Notes under the pieces: model-generated
The model's input: only the letters and a program-made list of their open reading frames with translations
Database searches by the model: none
What the model was told of the DNA's origin: nothing
Shown: piece by piece, positions 1 to 7,803 of the stretch
Layout of the letters: every line of letters begins with the position of its first letter
How positions within the stretch are numbered: the stretch's first letter is position 1
Origin: Pseudomonas sp.
GTDB lineage: Bacteria > Pseudomonadota > Gammaproteobacteria > Pseudomonadales > Pseudomonadaceae
Assembly: GCA_029239415.1 (NCBI GenBank)
Contig: JAQZAY010000120.1
Location: 1 to 9,937, forward strand
Length of the DNA stretch: 9,937 nt
Direction of reading: 5' to 3'
Translations under genes and position numbers: made by a program

Positions 1-1776
1 GGCGATCTTCTCGGCCAGCTTGGGCTGCATCATGCCGCTGGTGCGCTTCTCGAGCAGGGCGTCGAGGGTGATGCCGTCGACGATGTCCAGCGGGTCGAGC
101 ACGTTGCCCTTGGACTTGGACATCTTCTGGCCCTGGCCATCGCGCACCAGGCCATGCACGTAGACCGTCTTGAACGGCACCTGCGGGGTGCCGTCCTCGT
201 TCTTCACCAGGTGCATGGTCAGCATGATCATCCGGGCGACCCAGAAGAAGATGATGTCGAAGCCGGTGACCAGCACGTCGGTGGAGTGGAAGGTCTTGAG
301 GAACTCGGTCTGCTGCGGCCAGCCCAGGGTCGAGAAGGTCCACAGGCCCGAGCTGAACCAGGTGTCGAGCACGTCGTTGTCCTGGTTCAGGACGACGTCG
401 GCACCGAGGTTGTGCTTGGCGCGGACTTCTTCCTCGCTGCGCCCGACATAGACCTGGCCGGCCTCGTCGTACCAGGCCGGAATGCGGTGGCCCCACCACA
501 ACTGGCGGCTGATGCACCAGTCCTGGATGTCACGCATCCAGGAGAAATACATGTTCTCGTACTGCTTGGGCACGAACTGGATCTGGCCGTCTTCGACGGC
601 AGCGATCGCAGGCTCGGCCAGCGGCTTGGTGGAGACATACCACTGGTCGGTCAGCCACGGCTCGATGATGGTGCCGGAGCGGTCGCCCTTCGGCACTTTC
701 AGGGCGTGGTCGTCGACGCTGACCAGCAGGCCGGCGGCGTCCAGGTCGGCGACGATCTGCTTGCGCGCGACAAACCGGTCGAGGCTGGCGTACTGGGCGG
801 GCAGGGCGGTGTCGAGACTGTCGTTGACGCTGCCGTCGAGGTTGAACACCTGGGCGTTGGCCAGCACCAGGGCGTTCTTGTCGAAGATGTTGAGCAGCGG
901 CAGGTTGTGGCGCTTGCCGACTTCGTAGTCGTTGAAGTCGTGGGCCGGGGTGATCTTCACGCAGCCGGTGCCGAACTCGGGGTCGCAGTACTCATCGGAG
1001 ATGATCGGGATGCGCCGGCCTACCAGTGGCAGGTCGACGAACTTGCCGATCAGCGCCTGGTAGCGCTCGTCGTTCGGGTTGACCGCGACGGCGGCGTCAC
1101 CGAGCAGGGTTTCCGGACGGGTGGTCGCGACCACCAGGTAATCCAGGCCCTCGGCGGTCCTGGCGCCGTCGGCCAGCGGGTAGCGCAGGTTCCACAGGTG
1201 GCCCTTCTCGTCGTGGTTCTCCACTTCAAGATCGGAGATCGCCGTGTGCAGCTTGGTGTCCCAGTTGACCAGGCGCTTGCCGCGGTAGATCAGGCCATCC
1301 TCGTGCAGGCGCACGAAGGCTTCCTTGACCGCTTCGGAGAGACCGTCGTCCATGGTGAAGCGCTCGCGGCTCCAGTCCACGGAAGAGCCCAGGCGGCGGA
1401 TCTGCCGGCTGATGTTGCCACCCGACTGCTCCTTCCACTCCCAGACCTTGTCGAGGAACTGCTCGCGGCCCAGGTCATGACGGCTCTGTCCCTTGGCCTC
1501 GAGCTGGCGCTCGACCAGCATCTGGGTCGCGATACCGGCATGGTCGGTGCCCGGCTGCCACAGGGTGTTGCGGCCCTGCATGCGGCGGAAGCGGATCAGG
1601 GCGTCCATGATCGCGTTGTTGAAGCCATGGCCCATGTGCAGGCTGCCGGTGACGTTCGGCGGCGGGATCATGATGGTGTAGGACTCGCCTGCACCTTGTG
1701 GGGCGAAATAGTTCTCGGACTCCCAGGTGTTGTACCAGGAAGTTTCGATGGCGTGCGGCTGGTAGGTCTTATCCAT
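1..1776 (-). CDS. valS: Valyl-tRNA synthetase, N-terminal 592 residues (runs off left edge)
   Basis: Class I aminoacyl-tRNA synthetase that charges tRNA-Val with valine in the cytoplasm. The reading frame is open from the ATG at 1776 to base 1, and the protein starts [16 protein letters not shown]. The ATP-site HIGH motif appears as HMGH at residues 47-50 (in [13 protein letters not shown]). The CP1 editing-domain motif [11 protein letters not shown], which in this family clears mischarged threonine, is at about 217-227. The second ATP-site motif KMSKS is at 551-555. All three lie in one frame, so there is no net frameshift. Family members are about 950 residues, so roughly 360 residues (anticodon-binding domain and C-terminal coiled coil) lie outside the window. 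The Shine-Dalgarno sequence is weak. It follows the small hypothetical gene by 84 bp and probably belongs to the pepA-holC transcription unit, although a TATACT -10-like hexamer at 1818-1823 lacks a convincing -35. Identification is near certain. Confidence 0.98.
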   Translation of the reverse strand, partial: MDKTYQPHAIETSWYNTWESENYFAPQGAGESYTIMIPPPNVTGSLHMGHGFNNAIMDALIRFRRMQGRNTLWQPGTDHAGIATQMLVERQLEAKGQSRHDLGREQFLDKVWEWKEQSGGNISRQIRRLGSSVDWSRERFTMDDGLSEAVKEAFVRLHEDGLIYRGKRLVNWDTKLHTAISDLEVENHDEKGHLWNLRYPLADGARTAEGLDYLVVATTRPETLLGDAAVAVNPNDERYQALIGKFVDLPLVGRRIPIISDEYCDPEFGTGCVKITPAHDFNDYEVGKRHNLPLLNIFDKNALVLANAQVFNLDGSVNDSLDTALPAQYASLDRFVARKQIVADLDAAGLLVSVDDHALKVPKGDRSGTIIEPWLTDQWYVSTKPLAEPAIAAVEDGQIQFVPKQYENMYFSWMRDIQDWCISRQLWWGHRIPAWYDEAGQVYVGRSEEEVRAKHNLGADVVLNQDNDVLDTWFSSGLWTFSTLGWPQQTEFLKTFHSTDVLVTGFDIIFFWVARMIMLTMHLVKNEDGTPQVPFKTVYVHGLVRDGQGQKMSKSKGNVLDPLDIVDGITLDALLEKRTSGMMQPKLAEKIA

Positions 1777-1831
1777 GCGCGGCGGGACCCTATGGCATTA
1801 ATTCAGGAAAGCCGGGAAGTATAGCGAAGGA

Positions 1832-1854
1832 GCAGGCTGCAAGCGACAGCCTGC
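1832..1854 (-). other. Hairpin in the spacer upstream of valS
   Basis: A perfect 8-bp inverted repeat, gcaggctg / cagcctgc, is separated by 7 nt and lies 56 bp before the valS start. On the minus strand it is followed by CTCCTTCGC with no T-run, so it does not look like an intrinsic terminator. It could be an RNA processing or stability element between the upstream gene and valS. Nothing in the sequence assigns it a function. Confidence 0.4.
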
Positions 1855-1860
1855 AACCGA

Positions 1861-2196
1861 TCAGGGCTTGAGCAACCGCTCCAGGCGCGCGGCGAGGCGG
1901 CGCTTGATCTCGGTTTCGATATGCGGGGTGAAGTCGTTGATCACATCCTGCATGATCAGCTGAGCGGCGGCGCGCAGTTCGCTGTCCAGGTGCAGCAGGG
2001 TGTCCTGGCGACGGGCCTGTGGATCGTCGGCGGGCGCTTGCGTGACCGCGGGCTCTTCGAGCAGCAGGGGAATCTCCTCCACTGTCTCGGTCAGCAGGGG
2101 CGGTTGCAGGTCGGCATCGCCCAGCAGTTGGCGGATCGACTCGAGGTCATCGAGCAGATGTGCGGATTGGGGCATGGCAGTGGGCTTGTCCATCAT
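1861..2196 (-). CDS. Uncharacterised small acidic protein between holC and valS
   Basis: I do not recognise a named family. The product is about 111 residues from the ATG at 2196 (MMDKPTAMPQSAH). The first half is acidic and rich in Leu, Pro and Glu, including DDLESIRQLLGDADLQ and a low-complexity Pro/Ala/Glu stretch. The last 45 or so residues look alpha-helical and end in a basic amphipathic segment (EIKRRLAARLERLLKP). No signal peptide or membrane segment is visible. The start is uncertain: a TTG at 2202 overlaps the holC stop as TTGA, and ATGs lie at 2196 and 2193. None has a Shine-Dalgarno sequence, so translation is probably coupled to termination of holC. From memory, a small hypothetical gene is conserved at this position in other Pseudomonas, which supports a real gene, but its function is unknown. 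Confidence 0.82.
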   Translation of the reverse strand: MMDKPTAMPQSAHLLDDLESIRQLLGDADLQPPLLTETVEEIPLLLEEPAVTQAPADDPQARRQDTLLHLDSELRAAAQLIMQDVINDFTPHIETEIKRRLAARLERLLKP

Positions 2197-2198
2197 CG

Positions 2199-2627
2199 TC
2201 AAAGTCGCTGTAAGCGGTGGTCTTGCAGAGCATAGCCCTGTTCACGATAGAAACGGAACCGCTCGCGCGCGGCCTGGCGGATGCCAGGCTCTTCCACGAC
2301 GATCTCGGCGACCCGCTCGAACCGGCCGACGAAGGCCGGCACGTCGGGGCCCAGGTTGATCAGCAGGTCACTGTGCTGGCCTGCGTCGAGGCCGATGCCC
2401 AGTGCGACCACTGCGTCCCCATGGGACTCGGCATGATCGTGGGGCACGAAGGCCTCGTCCCGGAAGCGCCACAGCAGCGCATCGAGTTCATCTCGCTGGG
2501 CGGCGTCATGGCAATGCAGGTAGACCCGGTGGCCGAGGCGCCAGGCTTTTTCGCACAGCTTGCAGGCGAACTCCAGCCGCGCCGACAACGAGTCGGTGGG
2601 CAGGATGTAGAAGTCGACCTTGTTCAT
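2199..2627 (-). CDS. holC: DNA polymerase III, chi subunit
   Basis: The chi subunit of the replicative clamp-loader complex binds the C-terminal tail of single-stranded-DNA-binding protein and links it, through psi, to the clamp loader during lagging-strand synthesis. The 142-residue product is close to the E. coli length of 147. It starts MNKVDFYILPTDS, as family members do, and carries the family block DELDALLWRFRDEAFVPHDH at about residues 46-65. A hydrophobic, nucleotide-fold-like strand follows (HSDLLINLGPDVP, 85-97). No clear Shine-Dalgarno sequence precedes the ATG at 2627, where the upstream bases read CATCGATGAACG. The gene lies 48 bp downstream of pepA, and its stop overlaps or abuts the start of the next small gene, consistent with one operon. 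The pepA-holC-valS order is widespread in gammaproteobacteria. Confidence 0.95.
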   Translation of the reverse strand: MNKVDFYILPTDSLSARLEFACKLCEKAWRLGHRVYLHCHDAAQRDELDALLWRFRDEAFVPHDHAESHGDAVVALGIGLDAGQHSDLLINLGPDVPAFVGRFERVAEIVVEEPGIRQAARERFRFYREQGYALQDHRLQRL

Positions 2628-2642
2628 CGTTCATCGATGCCG

Positions 2643-2668
2643 GCCGGCGCCGCCAGGGCAGCGCCGGC
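2643..2668 (-). other. GC-rich hairpin between pepA and holC
   Basis: A perfect 8-bp inverted repeat, gccggcgc / gcgccggc, encloses a 10-nt loop and occupies most of the 48-bp pepA-holC spacer. On the minus (coding) strand it is followed by CGGCATCG rather than a T-run, so a simple intrinsic terminator is unlikely. It could protect the pepA message from 3' decay or lower holC expression relative to pepA. Both roles are inferred. Confidence 0.45.
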
Positions 2669-2675
2669 ACGTGCA

Positions 2676-4338
<1,663 letters not shown>

Positions 4339-4356
4339 GCGCGCACTTCACATGGA

Positions 4357-4374
4357 GGTTCGCCCCGGCGAACC
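4357..4374 (+). other. Perfect hairpin in the lptF leader
   Basis: GGTTCGCC and GGCGAACC form a perfect 8-bp inverted repeat separated by two C residues, so in RNA the stem would be 7 bp with a four-base loop. It lies just after the predicted lptF transcription start and 69 nt before the lptF start codon. No T-run follows (GGCAATGG), so it is not a terminator. It falls within the possible short leader ORF at 4352-4423. Confidence 0.45.
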
Positions 4375-4429
4375 GGCAATGGTCTTGGCTGTCTGTACCC
4401 TTTGTTTGGCTGTCCGAGCCTGACAACCC

Positions 4430-4434
4430 AGGAG
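4430..4434 (+). promoter_or_regulatory. Ribosome-binding site that fixes the lptF start
   Basis: AGGAG is 8 nt before the TTG at 4443. It overlaps the alternative GTG at 4434, which therefore could not use it. This places the lptF start at the TTG, giving MIVFRYLSRE, which is also the N-terminus I remember for Pseudomonas LptF. Confidence 0.7.
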
Positions 4435-4442
4435 TGTCTGGT

Positions 4443-5558
4443 TTGATCGTCTTCCGTTATCTGTCCCGCGAGGTCCTGGTGACCTTGAGCGCCGTCAGCG
4501 CCGTGCTGCTGGTCATCATCATGAGCGGGCGTTTCATCAAGTACCTGGCCCAGGCGGCCCAGGGCATCCTCGATCCGGGCGTGCTGTTCCTGATCATGGG
4601 CTATCGCCTGCCGGGCTTCCTGCAGCTGATCCTGCCCCTGGGACTGTTCCTCGGCATCCTGCTGGCGTACGGCCGGTTGTACCTCGAGAGCGAGATGACC
4701 GTGCTGTCGGCCACCGGCATGAGCCAGCAGCGCCTGCTGGCCATCACCATGGCCCCGGCCACCCTGGTCGCGCTGCTGGTGGCCTGGCTGAGCCTGAGCC
4801 TGGCCCCGCAGGGCGTGGCCCAGGTGGCGCAGATCATCAACCAGCAGGACGCCCTCACCGAGTTCGACACCCTGGTGCCGGGCCGCTTCCAGACCTTGCG
4901 CGACGGCACCCGGGTGACCTACACCGAGGACCTGTCCGGCGATCGCGTCAACCTGGCGGGCGTGTTCATCTCCGAGAAGCGCTTCAACCAGGACAAGACC
5001 AAGGACCGCGCACCCTCGGTGCTGGTCGCCGAGAAAGGCCACCAGGAAGTCCAGGCCGACGGCAACCGCTACCTGATCCTCGAGAACGGCTACCGCTACG
5101 ACGGCAACCCGGGCCAGGCCGGCTACCGCGCCATCAAGTACGACACCTATGGTGTGCTGCTGCCCAAGCCCGAGGTCAGCGAAGAGGTGACCGAGCGCGA
5201 GGCCATCGCGACCACGCAACTGCTCGGCGCCACCGACCTGCGCGAGCGCGCCGAGCTGCAGTGGCGCCTGTCGCTGCCGTTGCTGGTGTTCATCGTGACC
5301 CTGCTGGCGGTGCCGCTGGCCCGGGTCAATCCGCGCCAGGGCCGCTTCCTCAAGCTGCTGCCCGCGATTCTCCTGTACATGGCCTACCTGACAATGCTGA
5401 TTTCCGTTCGCGGCGCCCTCGAGAAGGGCAAGTTGCCGATCTCCCTCGGAATATGGTGGGTGCACGGCGTGTTCCTGCTCATCGGCCTCCTGATGCTGTA
5501 CTGGGAACCCCTGCGCCTCAAGCGCGCCGCGCGCCGTGCCGAGGTGACCCATGGTTAA
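4443..5558 (+). CDS. lptF: LPS export ABC transporter permease LptF
   Basis: One of the two inner-membrane subunits of LptB2FG, which extracts lipopolysaccharide from the inner membrane and passes it through LptC and LptA to the outer-membrane LptD/E. The 371-residue product shows the expected layout: three N-terminal membrane segments (about 10-28, 48-76, 98-120), a periplasmic jellyroll domain (about 121-270), then three more (276-294, 305-321, 334-353). The conserved cytoplasmic coupling-helix sequence, LESEMTVLSATGMS (81-94), docks on the LptB ATPase. The start is an unusual TTG preceded by AGGAG at 8 nt. A GTG at 4434 would add three residues but overlaps that ribosome-binding site. The gene overlaps lptG by 8 bp. 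lptB and lptC are not in the window; they normally sit elsewhere, with the kds/lptA cluster. Confidence 0.97.
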   Translation: MIVFRYLSREVLVTLSAVSAVLLVIIMSGRFIKYLAQAAQGILDPGVLFLIMGYRLPGFLQLILPLGLFLGILLAYGRLYLESEMTVLSATGMSQQRLLAITMAPATLVALLVAWLSLSLAPQGVAQVAQIINQQDALTEFDTLVPGRFQTLRDGTRVTYTEDLSGDRVNLAGVFISEKRFNQDKTKDRAPSVLVAEKGHQEVQADGNRYLILENGYRYDGNPGQAGYRAIKYDTYGVLLPKPEVSEEVTEREAIATTQLLGATDLRERAELQWRLSLPLLVFIVTLLAVPLARVNPRQGRFLKLLPAILLYMAYLTMLISVRGALEKGKLPISLGIWWVHGVFLLIGLLMLYWEPLRLKRAARRAEVTHG

Positions 5559-6612
5559 GCTGGACAACTACATCGGCAAGAGCGTGCTGGTGGCGATCCT
5601 GGCGGTACTGGGGATCATCCTGGGCCTGGCCTCGCTGTTCGCCTTCATCGACGAGATGGGCGACATCAGCGACACCTACACGCTCATGGACGCGGGCAGC
5701 TTCGTCCTGCTGACCGCGCCGCGGCGCCTGTACGACATGCTGCCGATGGCGGCGCTGATCGGCTGCCTGGTCGGCCTCGGCAGCCTGGCCAGCAGCAGCG
5801 AGCTGACCATCATGCGCGCGGCCGGGGTGTCGATCGGCCGTATCGTCTGGGCGGTCATGAAGCCGATGCTGGTGCTGATGATCGTCGGGCTGCTGGTGGG
5901 CGAATACCTGGCCCCGGTGACCGAGAACAAGGCCCAGGCCGAGCGCTCGCTGGCCCAGGGCGGCGGCGAGGCGCAGAGTTCCAAGCGTGGCATGTGGCAC
6001 CGCCAGGGCGAGGAGTTCGTGCACATCAACTCGGTGCAGCCCAATGGCCTGCTGCTGGGCGTGACCCGCTACCGTTTCGACGAGCAGCGGCACATGGTCA
6101 CCTCGAGCTTCGCCCGCCGCGCGCAGTACCAGGAAGACCACTGGATGCTCAGCGACGTCAGCACCACGCACTTCCGGGGCGACCACACCGAAGTGGTCAG
6201 CACCCCCCAAGAGCGCTGGGACGTCTCGGTGAGCCCGCAGTTGCTCAATACCGTTATCCTGGCTCCGGACTCGCTGTCGATCACCGGCCTGTGGGACTAC
6301 ATCCACTACCTGTCCGACCAGGGCCTGAACAACGCCCGCTACTGGCTGGCGTTCTGGACCAAGGTCCTGCAGCCTGCGGTCACCGCCGCGCTGGTGCTGA
6401 TGGCGATCTCCTTCATCTTCGGGCCGCTGCGCTCGGTGACGCTGGGCCAGCGGGTGTTCACCGGCGTGCTGGTGGGCTTTGTGTTCCGCATTGCCCAGGA
6501 CCTGCTCGGGCCCTCGAGCCAGGTCTTCGGCTTCCCGCCGCTGCTGGCAGTGGTGATCCCCGCCGGGGTATGCGCGTTGGCCGGGCTATGGCTGCTGCGC
6601 AGGGCTGGCTGA
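5551..6612 (+). CDS. lptG: LPS export ABC transporter permease LptG
   Basis: Partner of LptF in the LptB2FG lipopolysaccharide extractor of the inner membrane. The 353-residue product has the same architecture: membrane segments at about 12-33, 62-82 and 100-121, a periplasmic beta-jellyroll (about 122-268), then segments at 270-290, 302-318 and 329-349. The coupling-helix sequence SSELTIMRAAGVS (82-94) is the LptB-docking site and matches the equivalent element of LptF. The start ATG at 5551 lies inside the last codons of lptF (8-bp overlap) with GAGGTG 5 nt upstream, so translation of the two permeases is likely coupled and stoichiometric. A terminator follows 20 bp after the stop. Confidence 0.97.
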   Translation: MVKLDNYIGKSVLVAILAVLGIILGLASLFAFIDEMGDISDTYTLMDAGSFVLLTAPRRLYDMLPMAALIGCLVGLGSLASSSELTIMRAAGVSIGRIVWAVMKPMLVLMIVGLLVGEYLAPVTENKAQAERSLAQGGGEAQSSKRGMWHRQGEEFVHINSVQPNGLLLGVTRYRFDEQRHMVTSSFARRAQYQEDHWMLSDVSTTHFRGDHTEVVSTPQERWDVSVSPQLLNTVILAPDSLSITGLWDYIHYLSDQGLNNARYWLAFWTKVLQPAVTAALVLMAISFIFGPLRSVTLGQRVFTGVLVGFVFRIAQDLLGPSSQVFGFPPLLAVVIPAGVCALAGLWLLRRAG

Positions 6613-6632
6613 CCCCCTTGCCCGCTTGAATG

Positions 6633-6654
6633 ACCGGCCCAAGGGCCGGTTTTT
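6633..6654 (+). terminator. Rho-independent terminator of lptFG
   Basis: ACCGGCCC and GGGCCGGT form a perfect 8-bp inverted repeat around AA (a four-base loop in practice), followed by a run of T ending at 6654. The last T is also the final base of the convergent RDD gene's stop codon. On the minus strand the hairpin is followed by CATTC, so termination there would be weaker. Confidence 0.85.
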
Positions 6655-7148
6655 CATGCCTCAGGTTTTCGCTTCGGCACCCTTACCAGTTGGGTGTCCG
6701 AATAGATGTCATGCCAGGCGCGCTTGCGCTTGTCCACGAGCGCCCAGGCAAACCCCAGCCCCAGGCACCCCCACGAGCCGATCGACACCACGAAGCGCAA
6801 CAGCGCCTGCCACAGGCTGATCGCCGTGCCATCGGCGTTCTGCACGCGCACGCCCCACACCTGCATGCCCAGGGTCTGCCCGCCATGGGTCCAGAATTTG
6901 GCGAAGAAGCCGAACAGCACGAACAGCAGGACCGTGGACAGCAAGGGGTCGCCATCCAGGGCGCCCGCGTCGGTCAGCGCGCGCATGCGCTCGGCACCGA
7001 TCACGGCCATCTGCACCAGCTTGTAGGCACCGGCGGTGACGATCAGCAATGCAGTGCACAGCAGGCAGTCATAGAACATCGCGGCGAGGCGCCGGCCCAG
7101 CCCGGCGGCAGCGAACTCGCCTCTGGGGTGCAGCATTTGCTTGGGCAT
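6654..7148 (-). CDS. RDD-family inner-membrane protein
   Basis: A 164-residue member of the RDD family, small membrane proteins named for a conserved Arg and two Asp residues. Some members have been linked to ion transport or stress responses, but none defines a role here. Three membrane segments are apparent at about 22-48, 68-88 and 112-137. The family residues are visible as RRLAAMFYD (Arg19/Arg20 and Asp27) and WHDIYSDT (Asp147/Asp151), with the typical GGQTLGMQVWGVRV loop at 89-102. I chose the ATG at 7148 (MPKQMLHPRGEF) because AAGGAG lies 9 nt upstream, whereas further upstream in-frame starts would run into the cold-shock terminator. It is convergent with lptG, separated by 41 bp. Family membership is confident; the physiological role is not known. 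Confidence 0.93.
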   Translation of the reverse strand: MPKQMLHPRGEFAAAGLGRRLAAMFYDCLLCTALLIVTAGAYKLVQMAVIGAERMRALTDAGALDGDPLLSTVLLFVLFGFFAKFWTHGGQTLGMQVWGVRVQNADGTAISLWQALLRFVVSIGSWGCLGLGFAWALVDKRKRAWHDIYSDTQLVRVPKRKPEA

Positions 7149-7176
7149 GCGAGACGGCTCCTTGCACAAAGCGTCC

Positions 7177-7205
7177 ATTCTACGAAATCGCAGGCACAAA
7201 AAAGC
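7177..7205 (-). promoter_or_regulatory. Weak candidate promoter for the RDD gene
   Basis: A TAGAAT -10-like hexamer is at 7177-7182 on the minus strand, about 29 bp before the RDD start. The matching -35 position falls in the T-run of the cold-shock terminator and has no good hexamer. Only 49 bp separate that terminator from the RDD start, so an independent promoter would have to lie here. Otherwise the gene depends on readthrough. Confidence 0.22.
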
Positions 7206-7232
7206 CCCTGCCGTTGCCGGCAGGGGCTTTTT
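7198..7232 (-). terminator. Strong terminator of the cold-shock gene (bidirectional in form)
   Basis: A perfect 10-bp GC-rich stem, gcccctgccg / cggcaggggc, has a 4-nt loop and is flanked by A6 on the plus-strand left side and T5 on the right. Read on the minus strand it begins 13 bp after the cold-shock stop codon and ends in T6, a textbook Rho-independent terminator. The flanking A/T runs mean it could also stop transcription in the plus direction. Confidence 0.93.
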
Positions 7233-7240
7233 ATCGGGAA

Positions 7241-7453
7241 TCAGGCTTCCGCGATCACTTCGTCAGCCTGCATGCCTTTCTGGCCCTGCACGGCGATGAA
7301 GGTGACTTTCTGGCCTTCTTTCAGGCTCTTGAAGCCATTGCCCTGGATAGCGCGGAAGTGCACGAACAGATCCGGACCGCTTTCAGGAGTGATGAAACCA
7401 AAACCTTTCTCGTCGTTAAACCACTTGACGGTACCGCTCTGACGTTGGGACAT
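7241..7453 (-). CDS. capB: CspA/CapB-type cold-shock protein
   Basis: A 70-residue single cold-shock domain that binds single-stranded RNA and DNA and acts as an RNA chaperone. Both nucleic-acid-binding motifs are intact: RNP1 KGFGFI (16-21) and RNP2 LFVHF (29-33), preceded by the conserved [11 protein letters not shown] (7-17). Length and sequence match the Pseudomonas CapB/CspA proteins. The assignment to CapB among the several paralogues in one genome is my best recollection; the family itself is certain. The ATG at 7453 ([10 protein letters not shown]) follows AAAGGAA at 9 nt, and an in-frame upstream extension to 7570 is leader RNA, not protein. The gene is monocistronic, with a strong terminator after it and a long leader, as expected for post-transcriptional temperature control. 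Confidence 0.95.
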
Positions 7454-7475
7454 TGTCTTATTTCCTTTGGAACTT

Positions 7476-7502
7476 AAGTAATAACAGCAAAGTAATAACA
7501 GC
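7476..7502 (-). repeat. Tandem 14-bp repeat in the cold-shock leader
   Basis: AAGTAATAACAGC occurs at 7476-7488 and again at 7490-7502, identical over 13 bases with a 14-bp period. In the mRNA sense it reads as two GCUGUUAUUACUU units, the second ending about 11 nt before the Shine-Dalgarno region. It is AU-rich against a GC-rich genome and lies where a translation-control element or protein-binding site would act. No function is known to me. Confidence 0.7.
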
Positions 7503-7503
7503 T

Positions 7504-7519
7504 TCTTCCCAAGGGAAGA
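7504..7519 (-). other. Hairpin in the cold-shock leader
   Basis: TCTTCCC and GGGAAGA form a 7-bp inverted repeat around AA (realistically 6 bp with a 4-nt loop). In the message this hairpin immediately precedes the tandem repeat. It is a plausible part of the structured 5' leader that cold-shock mRNAs use for temperature-dependent translation, but the sequence does not show this directly. Confidence 0.4.
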
Positions 7520-7629
7520 TCGTGGGGCTGGGCTGCAGGAAAGTAAGAGACGTCGAACGGGTTGTAGCAAAACTCAGAGCTACTGCCCAGGGCACGAAAC
7601 GTCGCGACCCATGCAAACACAGTGGAGTG

Positions 7630-7659
7630 ACTCTACGCTAACTTCGACGACAAAAACAA
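7630..7659 (-). promoter_or_regulatory. Candidate promoter for the cold-shock gene
   Basis: On the minus strand, TTGTTT (7654-7659) and TAGAGT (7630-7635) are separated by 18 bp. Transcription would start near 7623, giving a leader of about 170 nt, similar in size to the roughly 160-nt E. coli cspA leader. Neither hexamer is perfect, and the leader-length agreement is part of why I picked it. Confidence 0.35.
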
Positions 7660-7719
7660 CCCCTTGGAATCGATGGCATCAGGCCTTTTTCACAGCTATT
7701 GCAAAATTGCCAGACACGG

Positions 7720-7743
7720 CATGGCGCCTGACTTTGCGCCATG
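7720..7743. other. 8-bp stem inverted repeat downstream of gcvT
   Basis: CATGGCGC and GCGCCATG form a perfect 8-bp inverted repeat with an 8-nt loop, about 60 bp beyond the gcvT stop. Neither strand has an adjacent T-run, so it is not a standard terminator. It may be a second-line transcription-stop or mRNA-end structure, or an operator upstream of the cold-shock promoter. Neither role is supported beyond its position. Confidence 0.4.
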
Positions 7744-7756
7744 TTCGAAAAGTCTT

Positions 7757-7792
7757 GGGGCAGGTTCGTAAACGAATATTCCGGACTGCCCC
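7757..7792 (-). terminator. Probable terminator after gcvT
   Basis: GGGGCAG and CTGCCCC form an outer 7-bp stem enclosing a smaller TTCG-TTTA-CGAA hairpin. It begins 11 bp after the gcvT stop codon on the minus strand and is followed by AAGACTTTTC, a short, slightly displaced T-run. Its position and form fit the end of the gcv transcript, though the T-run is weaker than in a classical terminator. Confidence 0.45.
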
Positions 7793-7803
7793 GCGAAGGT
7801 GCA

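Larger units (their letters stand above)
7454..7803. other. 350-bp non-coding region between gcvT and the cold-shock gene
   Basis: No convincing gene lies here on either strand. Short open frames exist, but they lack ribosome-binding sites and recognisable protein features. The base composition is visibly less GC-rich than the flanking genes. From right to left it holds a probable gcvT terminator hairpin (7757-7792), an unexplained 8-bp hairpin (7720-7743), a candidate cold-shock promoter, and the long cold-shock leader with its hairpin and tandem repeat. Confidence 0.75.

Noticed and set aside
1818..1823. TATACT hexamer upstream of valS as a dedicated promoter
   Set aside because: No acceptable -35 hexamer occurs at 16-18 bp. 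The operon context and the hairpin do not require a separate promoter.
154..1824. Plus-strand open frame of 556 codons opposite valS
   Set aside because: It is antisense to a clearly conserved valS with intact HMGH, editing and KMSKS motifs. Its product is low-complexity (Gly/Val/Asp/Gln-rich), typical of the reverse frame of a high-GC gene.
4357..4374. Pseudomonas REP element
   Set aside because: The GGTTCGCC/GGCGAACC hairpin is short, single-copy in the window, and does not match the REP consensus I remember for P. putida.
4385..4414. Direct repeat TTGGCTGTC with a 21-bp period in the lptF leader
   Set aside because: Nine-base matches at this distance are not rare in a few hundred bases, and the copies lie inside the possible leader ORF without any known operator resemblance.
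5518..6306. Minus-strand open frame of 262 codons opposite lptG
   Set aside because: It is a shadow of lptG: low-complexity His/Asp/Gln-rich product, no conserved motifs, and it crosses the lptF-lptG overlap.
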